From NCBI GenBank assembly GCA_036525795.1, contig DATCZS010000028.1:1-13797 (forward strand): a stretch of 13,797 nt of DNA, written 5' to 3'. Below are positions 6,657-12,440 of the stretch, piece by piece. Made by a program: the position numbers and the translations under genes. Every line of letters begins with the position of its first letter. Position 1 is the first letter of the stretch. Below the pieces are notes generated by a model that saw nothing but the letters and a program-made list of their open reading frames with translations, was not told where the DNA came from and made no database searches. The stretch comes from DATCZS01 sp036525795 (GTDB lineage Bacteria; Actinomycetota; Acidimicrobiia; Spongiisociales; ZC4RG35).

Positions 6657-8018
6657 ATGAGATCCTGGTCACGTCGACTGGCGGTCTTCAGCGTCTTGCT
6701 CCTCGTGGCGTCTGCGTGCAGCGCCCCGGGAGGAGAAGAAGAGGAGACCACCACCACCACGGCAGCCCCGGCCACCACCACGACCGCCGCGGCACCGGGC
6801 GACACCACTGCCACAACCGAGGCACCACCCGAGCTGGCATGTGACGAGCCGATTCGCGTCGGCCTGCTCCAGCCCCTCACCGGCGGTCTGGCCGCATCGG
6901 GCGGGGACGCCAAGGACGGGTTCGAGCTCTACTGGACCAACCATCCCGAGTTGGTCGATGCCGGGTGCCTCGAATACCGGGTGGAGGACACCGGCGGAAG
7001 CCCCGACACCGCATTGCAGAAGGTCGACGAGTTGGTGCAGAACTACGGCGCCGACATCATCGTCGGCGAGCTGCTGGCCAACGTCACCCTGGCGCTGGCC
7101 GACCGGCTCAAGGACAATCCCGACGTCATCTTCATGTCGCCGATCGGCTCCGCCGACGATCTCACCCAGCGGACGCCGTACGCGAACTTCACGCGCGCCG
7201 GCGGCTGGACGTCGTCGCAGACCTCGCACGTGCTCGGCCAGTGGGCCTACGACCAGGGATACCGGACGGCGGCCACCATGTGCACCGACTACGCCTTCGG
7301 ATGGGAGATGTGCGGTGGGTTCACCCAGGTCTTCACCGAAGCCGGCGGGACGATCGGAGGGGACGAGCAGCTGTGGAACCCGCTGGGGTCCACCGACCTC
7401 GGCACCTACGTCACCCAGCTCAGCGGATTCGCGCCCGACGTGGTGTTCGCCCTCCAGGTGGGCGCCAGCGTCTCCGACTTCTTCCAGAACTGGTCGGACT
7501 TCGGCTTGAAGGGCGAGATCCCGCTGATCGGCGGTGAGGTGTTGATGGACGTCTCCAACATCAGGAACGTCCCGGTCGAACAGGTCGAAGGCTTGATCTC
7601 CTCCGGCCACTGGGCGGAGGGCCTCGAACTCCCTGCCACCCAGGAGTTCGTCGACATCTTCGATGGAGCCACTGGCCGGCTCCCGTCGTACTACGCCGCC
7701 GCCACCTGGACGGCTTCGCAGTACATCGAGGAAGCCATCTCGGCGATGGGCGGAGACATCTCCGACAAGGCGGCGACGCTGACGGCGATGAAGAGTCTCC
7801 AGCTGGATACTCCGTTCGGCCCGTCGGTGCTCGACGACTACGGCAACCCGATCTACAACATCTACATCCGCCAGGTCGAAGTCCGCGAGGACGGCCGGGT
7901 GTGGAATGTCGTGATCGACACGTACGAGAACATCGACCAGTTCTGGCCGAAGTCCGCCGACGAGTACCTCGCCCAGCCCGTGTACTCCCGCGACTTCCAG
8001 GGCAACGCCGGCGGCTGA
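6657..8018 (+). CDS. Solute-binding lipoprotein of the LIV-type ABC importer (type I periplasmic-binding fold)
   Basis: A 453-residue extracytoplasmic substrate receptor. The N-terminus is a lipoprotein signal peptide: basic RSWSRR, a hydrophobic core to about residue 18, and lipobox ASAC with the acylated Cys at 21. The usual Leu at -3 is Ala, a weaker lipobox. Residues 26-60 form an acidic then Thr/Ala/Pro-rich linker with no expected fold, a style common in Actinomycetota and especially Acidimicrobiia-like proteins. The Peripla_BP_6-type domain begins with IRVGLLQPLTG (66-76) and runs to the end, with Cys at 62, 104, 209 and 219 as possible disulfides. It delivers ligand to the LivH/LivM-like channel. 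The ligand cannot be read from the sequence; family ligands include branched-chain amino acids, urea, amides and aromatic acids. GAGGGAGGA lies 7 bp before the ATG. The gene sits between the permease and ATPase genes of one apparent operon. Confidence 0.9.
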   Translation: MRSWSRRLAVFSVLLLVASACSAPGGEEEETTTTTAAPATTTTAAAPGDTTATTEAPPELACDEPIRVGLLQPLTGGLAASGGDAKDGFELYWTNHPELVDAGCLEYRVEDTGGSPDTALQKVDELVQNYGADIIVGELLANVTLALADRLKDNPDVIFMSPIGSADDLTQRTPYANFTRAGGWTSSQTSHVLGQWAYDQGYRTAATMCTDYAFGWEMCGGFTQVFTEAGGTIGGDEQLWNPLGSTDLGTYVTQLSGFAPDVVFALQVGASVSDFFQNWSDFGLKGEIPLIGGEVLMDVSNIRNVPVEQVEGLISSGHWAEGLELPATQEFVDIFDGATGRLPSYYAAATWTASQYIEEAISAMGGDISDKAATLTAMKSLQLDTPFGPSVLDDYGNPIYNIYIRQVEVREDGRVWNVVIDTYENIDQFWPKSADEYLAQPVYSRDFQGNAGG

Positions 8019-8031
8019 GAGAGGAGAACGG

Positions 8032-8778
8032 GTGGCTGATCCGATCCTGCACGTCGACGACGTCACGGTCCGCTTCGGCGGCGTGACGGCCGTGGACTCG
8101 GTCTCGCTCCAAGTGGAGCGGGGCGCTCGCTGGGCCGTGATCGGCCCCAACGGGGCAGGCAAGACCACCCTGTTCAAGACCATCTCCGGGGAGGTGTACC
8201 CGACCGAGGGTCGGGTACACCTCTTCGGAGCCGACATGTCACAGGCGCAGCCGTATGCGAAAGCCCAGAAGGGGCTCGGACGGACCTATCAGGTGACCGA
8301 GCTCTTCAAAGAGCTCACCGTCGAGGACAACCTGACCATCGCCGCCCAGGCGCGCTCGAGATCCCGCTTCGCCTCGTGGCGGCCGCTCCGCATGCGCGGC
8401 TGGATCGACGACCGGATCACGTCGGTGCTCGAGGAGCTGCAGCTGACCCACCGGCGCCAGTCCCTGGTCTCGGCGATGGGCCATGGCGAGCAACGACAGC
8501 TCGAGATCGCCATGGCACTCGCCTCGAACCCGGAGCTGATCCTGCTCGACGAGCCGGCGGCCGGTCTCTCTGCTGCCGAACGCCGCAACATGCGCGAGCT
8601 CGTCGAAGGCCTCTCACGCGATCTCACCATCGTCCTGATCGAGCACGACATGGACATCGCCCTCGACCTCGTGGATCGAGTGCTGGTGCTCGACAACGGG
8701 AAGATGATCGCCGAGGGTGACCCCGACGAGATCAAAGCCAACGAACGCGTCCAAGCCGTCTACCTGAAGAGCGACTGA
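8032..8778 (+). CDS. livG: LIV-type ABC importer ATPase, LivG-like
   Basis: A 248-residue cytoplasmic ATP-hydrolysing subunit. Walker A is GPNGAGKT (38-45), the Q-loop Gln is Q87, Walker B with catalytic Glu is LILLDEP (169-175), and the switch His is H205 (IEHD). The ABC signature, normally LSGGQ-like (often LSYGE or LAYGQ in LivG), reads MGHGE at 149-153. The usual small residue at the second position is Gly, a departure in an otherwise standard protein. Length and the C-terminal region match LivG/BraF. The start is GTG at 8032, preceded by GAGGAG at 4-5 bp (8022-8027), 13 bp after the binding-protein stop. Its stop overlaps the ATG of the LivF-like gene (TGATG). It should form a heterodimer with that ATPase beneath the LivHM-like channel. 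Confidence 0.93.
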   Translation: MADPILHVDDVTVRFGGVTAVDSVSLQVERGARWAVIGPNGAGKTTLFKTISGEVYPTEGRVHLFGADMSQAQPYAKAQKGLGRTYQVTELFKELTVEDNLTIAAQARSRSRFASWRPLRMRGWIDDRITSVLEELQLTHRRQSLVSAMGHGEQRQLEIAMALASNPELILLDEPAAGLSAAERRNMRELVEGLSRDLTIVLIEHDMDIALDLVDRVLVLDNGKMIAEGDPDEIKANERVQAVYLKSD

Positions 8779-9488
8779 TGCTCACTGTCAACGATCTCCA
8801 CTGCTCGTACGGAACCGCCGGCATCATCGAAGGCCTCAGCCTCGAGGTGGGGTCGGGAGAGGTTCTTGCGGTGCTCGGCCGCAACGGGATGGGAAAGACC
8901 ACGCTCGTGCGATCGATCGCCGGCATGGATCCGCCAACCGTGACGTCGGGAAGCATCCGCTTCGAAGACAACGAGCTCACCCGGATGGAGAGCTACGAGA
9001 TCGCCCGACTCGGCATCGGGTTGGTCCCGCAGGGCCGGCACGTGTTCGGGAGCCTCACCGTGGTGGAGAACCTCGAGGTGATCGCCCGGGCGGCCCAGAA
9101 TGGCGGCGAGCCATGGACCGTGTCTCGGGTCTTCGAGTTCTTCCCGCGTCTGGGCCAGCGTCGCACGAGCTACGCCAAGACCCTCTCCGGCGGCGAGCAA
9201 CAGATGCTGGCGATCGGCCGTGCGCTGATGACCAACCCCACGCTGCTGCTCATGGACGAGCCGTCCGAGGGACTCGCCCCGATCGTGCTCGGCGCCATCC
9301 GGGATCGCCTGCTGGCGCTGAAGGGCCCCGATCTCTCGATTCTCCTCGTCGAACAGAACTTGGGCCTGGCCCTCTCGCTCGCCGACCGCATCGTGATCAT
9401 GGGTCCACACGGGCAACTCGTGTGGACAGGCACACCCCCGGAGCTGGAGCGGGACGAACACGCCAAGAAGACCCACCTCGGCGTGTGA
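8778..9488 (+). CDS. livF: LIV-type ABC importer ATPase, LivF-like
   Basis: A 236-residue second ATPase of the importer. Walker A is GRNGMGKT (34-41), the Q-loop Gln is Q85 (VPQGRHVF, characteristic of LivF), the signature is LSGGE (136-140) and Walker B is LLLMDEP (156-162). The switch position reads VEQN (191-194), with Gln where most ABC ATPases have His, as is usual in LivF. The length matches the family. It starts one base into the LivG stop, so the two ATPases should be made in equal amounts. With this gene the importer is complete (two permeases, one receptor, two ATPases), with no frameshift. A 54-bp gap with no clear terminator separates it from the asparaginase gene. Confidence 0.93.
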   Translation: MLTVNDLHCSYGTAGIIEGLSLEVGSGEVLAVLGRNGMGKTTLVRSIAGMDPPTVTSGSIRFEDNELTRMESYEIARLGIGLVPQGRHVFGSLTVVENLEVIARAAQNGGEPWTVSRVFEFFPRLGQRRTSYAKTLSGGEQQMLAIGRALMTNPTLLLMDEPSEGLAPIVLGAIRDRLLALKGPDLSILLVEQNLGLALSLADRIVIMGPHGQLVWTGTPPELERDEHAKKTHLGV

Positions 9489-9542
9489 GACCGGCTGCCT
9501 TCACGCAAACCGGCCGCAGACAGGGGTGGGAGGTACCTTCCC

Positions 9543-10520
9543 GTGGATGACTTCGTCGCCGTCCTGACCCTGGGCGGCACCATCTCGATGACGGGCTCCG
9601 GCGGGGTCACGCCCACCCTGGGCGCCGACGAGCTGCTGGCGGCCGTTCCGAGCCTCCGCGACGGGCCCCCCGTGACCGGACGATCCCTCATGAGGAAGCC
9701 CGGCGCCGACCTCACCTTCGAGGACCTCGAACTCGTGGCAGCGGCGGCCCGCGAGGCGCTCGAGCACGGAGCCAGAGGGGTCGTCGTCGTCCAGGGCACC
9801 GACACCATCGAGGAGACGGCGTTCACGCTCGATCTGATGCTCGGCGATGTCGAAGCGCCGGTGGTGGTCACCGGGGCGATGCGCAATCCGACTCTCCCCG
9901 GCGCGGACGGGCCTGCCAACATCCACGCGGCGGTCCACTGCGCGGCCTCGAGCGAGCTGCGCGGCCTCGGCGTGACGGTGGCGATGAGCGACACCATCCA
10001 CGCAGCCGCCCGCGTCCAGAAGCGCCATGCATCGCTGACGAGCGCCTTCCAGTCAGTCCCGCACGGGCCGGTGGGTTGGTTCCAGGAGGACCGGCCGGTG
10101 ATCGTCGATCGATCGAGAACGCGCTTCGACGTGCCGCCTCCGCCCGGCCGCCGGGTCGAGGTGCCGCTCCTCACGGTGACTCTCGACCCTTCCCCGGCCG
10201 TCCTGGACGCCGTGCTCGGCACCAGACCCGATGCGCTCGTCGTCGAGGCCTTCGGGGTCGGTCATGTGCCGTCGGTGCTGGCAGACCTCCTCGTCGATGC
10301 AGCCGGATCCTTGCCGGTGGTGCTCGCCACGCGGACGCGGGGAGGATCGGTCCATCGCAGGACATACGGCTTCGTCGGATCAGAGCGCTACCTGCTCGAG
10401 GGCGGACTGATCTCGGCCGGCTGGCTCGATCCCATCAAGGCACGGATCCTCGCCGCCGTCGCACTGCGCAACGGGTCGACCGACCTCGCAGCGGTCTTCG
10501 CTCCGGTGGTCCCCGGCTGA
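9543..10520 (+). CDS. L-asparaginase-family amidohydrolase
   Basis: A 325-residue protein of the bacterial asparaginase/glutaminase family, which hydrolyses side-chain amides to acid plus ammonia. The first catalytic Thr is T13 in TLGGTIS, and the second triad is in VVVVQGTDTIEET (T86, D87, K160). GAMR at 111-114 and the ADGPANI segment (121-127) are also typical. There is no signal peptide, so it is cytoplasmic. The substrate-binding Ser of the E. coli periplasmic enzyme (S58) aligns with G54 or A55 in KPGADLTF, and the usual flap Tyr is absent from the short loop 15-25. A different or broader amide substrate is therefore possible, although I recall actinobacterial relatives with the same PGA-LTF pattern. 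The start GTG has GGGAGG 9 bp upstream. Lying 54 bp after livF on the same strand, it is probably the last gene of the importer operon, and so the best local clue that the imported compound carries an amide. Confidence 0.88.
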   Translation: MDDFVAVLTLGGTISMTGSGGVTPTLGADELLAAVPSLRDGPPVTGRSLMRKPGADLTFEDLELVAAAAREALEHGARGVVVVQGTDTIEETAFTLDLMLGDVEAPVVVTGAMRNPTLPGADGPANIHAAVHCAASSELRGLGVTVAMSDTIHAAARVQKRHASLTSAFQSVPHGPVGWFQEDRPVIVDRSRTRFDVPPPPGRRVEVPLLTVTLDPSPAVLDAVLGTRPDALVVEAFGVGHVPSVLADLLVDAAGSLPVVLATRTRGGSVHRRTYGFVGSERYLLEGGLISAGWLDPIKARILAAVALRNGSTDLAAVFAPVVPG

Positions 10521-10530
10521 ATCCGGCGTC

Positions 10531-11532
10531 TCACGCCACCTGCATCAACACCTTGAGCGACGACGGGTCGTGCACGAGTTCGAATGCCTGTCCGGCGTCG
10601 TCGAGCGTGAGACGGTGGGTCACGATCGGCTCGAGTTGGAGCCGACCTTCGGCCGCGAGCCGCACTCCGGCGGCGTAGTCACCGATGAGGGCCGCCCGCG
10701 GGTTGTAGATGGTGAGCTCCTTGAAATACAGCTGGTAATAGGGCAGCCCTTCGTTGCCGCCGGTCAGGGTGCCGAAGACCAGAACCTCGCCGCCGATCCC
10801 CACGAGGTCGATCGACTGGGCCAGGGTCCGTTCCGTGCCTGCCGCTTCGATCACCAGGTCAGGGCCGCGGCCTTCCGTCATCTCGGCCAGCACGGCCGCG
10901 GCCTTGTCGGGAGTTGCCGTCGCCTCGGCTCCGTGAGCGGATGCCAAATCGAGCTTCCACTGCGATCGAGTGATCCCTACGACGCGCACCCCCCGCTCGC
11001 GCAACAGCTGGACCATCAGCTGACCGGCCACTCCGAGGCCGATCACCGCCACCACCTGACCAGGGAAGACGGACACGGCCCGCTGGGCGTGGACGCAGGT
11101 CCCCAACACCTGCAGCAGCCCGCTGGCCGTCTCCGAGATCGAGTCTGGGACCGGGATCAGCCGGGTGGAGGGGACCCGCACGTATTCGGCGAACACTCCG
11201 TCGACCTCGCGCCCCATCAGTCCGGCGTTGCGGCACAGATGTCCGCGGCCGGCGAGACAGAGATCGCAGTATCCGCACGCCGACGCAGGATCGATGAGCA
11301 CTCGATCCCCGGCGGATACGTGGGCCCCGGCGGGCGCCTCGACGACCTCACCGATCACCTCGTGTCCGAGGACCCGCGGATAGTCGACCGGGATGGCTCC
11401 GGTGAACACCTTCACGTCGGTGCCGCATACGCCGACCACCCGGCTCCGCACCACTACGTCGCCTGTCCCCTCTGGCATGGGAACGTCGACAACCTCGAGC
11501 GACGATGGCGAAACGACTCGCACGGCCTTCAC
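10531..11532 (-). CDS. Zinc-dependent medium-chain alcohol/polyol dehydrogenase
   Basis: A 333-residue MDR enzyme with every standard mark. Catalytic-zinc ligands are C36 (VCGTD), H57 and E58 (GHE). Structural-zinc Cys are C86, C89, C92 and C100. The dinucleotide motif GLGVAG is at 165-170. The second Rossmann strand ends GITRSQ, with T188 and R189 and no acidic residue, which favours NADP(H). It resembles sorbitol/threonine dehydrogenase-type proteins, but the substrate cannot be named. It is oriented convergent to the asparaginase gene, with only 10 bp between the two stops. Its promoter side faces the GntR regulator across a 135-bp divergent gap that carries motif copy B. The start ATG at 11532 is preceded on the minus strand by GAGGATCC, with GAGGA about 5 bp from the ATG. 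The gene is intact and in contrast to the first MDR of the window keeps the catalytic zinc site. Confidence 0.9.
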   Translation of the reverse strand: MKAVRVVSPSSLEVVDVPMPEGTGDVVVRSRVVGVCGTDVKVFTGAIPVDYPRVLGHEVIGEVVEAPAGAHVSAGDRVLIDPASACGYCDLCLAGRGHLCRNAGLMGREVDGVFAEYVRVPSTRLIPVPDSISETASGLLQVLGTCVHAQRAVSVFPGQVVAVIGLGVAGQLMVQLLRERGVRVVGITRSQWKLDLASAHGAEATATPDKAAAVLAEMTEGRGPDLVIEAAGTERTLAQSIDLVGIGGEVLVFGTLTGGNEGLPYYQLYFKELTIYNPRAALIGDYAAGVRLAAEGRLQLEPIVTHRLTLDDAGQAFELVHDPSSLKVLMQVA

Positions 11533-11558
11533 GGATCCTCCTCGATCCCGGGGCCCCA

Positions 11559-11574
11559 GATCCTATAACGTGCA
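11559..11574 (-). promoter_or_regulatory. Shared promoter/operator motif, copy B (MDR/GntR divergent gap)
   Basis: On the minus strand this reads TGCACGTTATAGGATC, identical to copy A at 15 of 16 positions. TAGGAT fits the actinobacterial -10 pattern. As at copy A, exactly 27 bp separate TATAGGAT from the start codon. GTGCAC (11570-11575) overlaps its upstream end and is a 6-bp palindrome within the imperfect ATTGTGCACGTT. Short dyads of this size are usual for FadR-type GntR regulators. The position, between a GntR gene and a divergent target, is where an autoregulatory operator would be expected. Confidence 0.6.
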
Positions 11575-11604
11575 CAATCGGCGACGCCTCTCCAACCGGA
11601 ACGG

Positions 11605-11610
11605 TACGAT
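11605..11610 (+). promoter_or_regulatory. Possible -10 element of the GntR gene
   Basis: TACGAT fits the actinobacterial -10 pattern TAnnnT and lies 57 bp before the GTG start of the regulator gene, inside the divergent gap. No convincing -35 hexamer is seen at the right distance. Such short patterns occur often by chance, so this is weak. Confidence 0.25.
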
Positions 11611-11667
11611 TTCACAAGGTGGGCGGGCGCACCCCTCGAAGATGCGGGACGAACAGGAGATCGCGAC

Positions 11668-12360
11668 GTGATCGACCGGCTGTCTGAGACTGGCAACCAG
11701 AGCCTGGACTTCCTCCGCGGCGGTTCCCGACAGACAGCCCACGAATACGTCCGTGAGATGCTGCGCCGGGCGATCCTCAACGGGGATCTGACGAGCGGGT
11801 CGAGGCTCGTCCAGGCCGAACTGGCGGCCAGCCTCGAGGTGAGCACCACCCCGGTGCGGGAGGCGCTTCGCGACCTGTCGGCGGAAGGCCTCGTGCGGTT
11901 CGACCCCCACAGGGGAGCCGTCGTTGCCGAGATCGACAAGGAGGAACTCCACGAGATCTTCGAGATACGTGAGATCCTCGAACCGCACGCCATGCGCATG
12001 GCCGTCGAGCAGATGACGGATCACCTCCTCACCAACTTGCGCAAGGTGCACCAGCGGATGATCGACGATCCGCACAGCGCCACGTTCGTCGATCTCAACC
12101 GGACCTTCCACATGGCCATCTACGAGGCAGGGACGTCGCCGCGCATGCTGGCGATCCTCCGCAGCCTGGAGGACGCCGCCGTGATGTACATCGGGGCGGC
12201 GCTCAAGAAGGTCCCGGGTCTGCGGGAGACCGCCATCCACGACCACGGTCGCATTCTCGAGGCGCTGGAACGCCGGGATGCCGATGCTGCCATCGAGGCC
12301 CTGCTCCAGCACCTCAAGCTGCCGATCACGGCGATCGAGGGCGTCACCGGCTCCTCCTGA
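11668..12360 (+). CDS. GntR-family transcriptional regulator, FadR/FCD subfamily
   Basis: A 230-residue DNA-binding protein. An N-terminal winged helix-turn-helix spans about residues 22-88, with the recognition region TPVREALRDLSAEGLV (61-76) and the wing HRGAVVAEI (81-89), typical of GntR. An all-helical FCD ligand domain covers about 92-220. The family's metal-binding motif D-x-x-x-H reads N144-R-T-F-H148, so Asp is replaced by Asn. A later His (H193, in DHGRILEAL) is kept. Asn can still coordinate metal, but altered effector binding is possible. FCD regulators usually sense organic acids or amino-acid derivatives and repress neighbouring catabolic genes. The start is GTG at 11668, with AGGAG 8 bp upstream. 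The divergent dehydrogenase, motif copy B and the surrounding catabolic genes make it the likely local regulator. The next gene on this strand begins 80 bp later. Confidence 0.92.
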   Translation: MIDRLSETGNQSLDFLRGGSRQTAHEYVREMLRRAILNGDLTSGSRLVQAELAASLEVSTTPVREALRDLSAEGLVRFDPHRGAVVAEIDKEELHEIFEIREILEPHAMRMAVEQMTDHLLTNLRKVHQRMIDDPHSATFVDLNRTFHMAIYEAGTSPRMLAILRSLEDAAVMYIGAALKKVPGLRETAIHDHGRILEALERRDADAAIEALLQHLKLPITAIEGVTGSS

Positions 12361-12404
12361 CGGCGGAGCCCCGCAGGCCACGAAACCCGGCGATCGGGCC
12401 TCGG

Positions 12405-12410
12405 TATGAT
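12405..12410 (+). promoter_or_regulatory. Possible -10 element of the amidohydrolase gene
   Basis: TATGAT lies 30 bp before the ATG of the amidohydrolase, a spacing like that of the TATAGGAT copies in this window. It lacks the TGCACG half of the shared motif. No clear -35 hexamer is visible. The gene could also be co-transcribed with the GntR gene 80 bp upstream. Confidence 0.35.
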
Positions 12411-12440
12411 GCGGATCCCACCGCCAGTTCGAGGTACCAC

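Noticed and set aside
6669..8237. 522-codon open frame antisense to the binding-protein gene
   Set aside because: High-GC shadow frame; the plus strand codes for an intact lipoprotein and ATPase with clear motifs.
9489..9542. Possible terminator between the LivF-like and asparaginase genes
   Set aside because: ACCGGC and CCGGCC segments do not form a stable uninterrupted stem and no T-run follows, so I treat the genes as one probable operon.
10521..10530. Bidirectional terminator between the convergent asparaginase and MDR genes
   Set aside because: The gap is only 10 bp and I see no convincing stem with a T-run.
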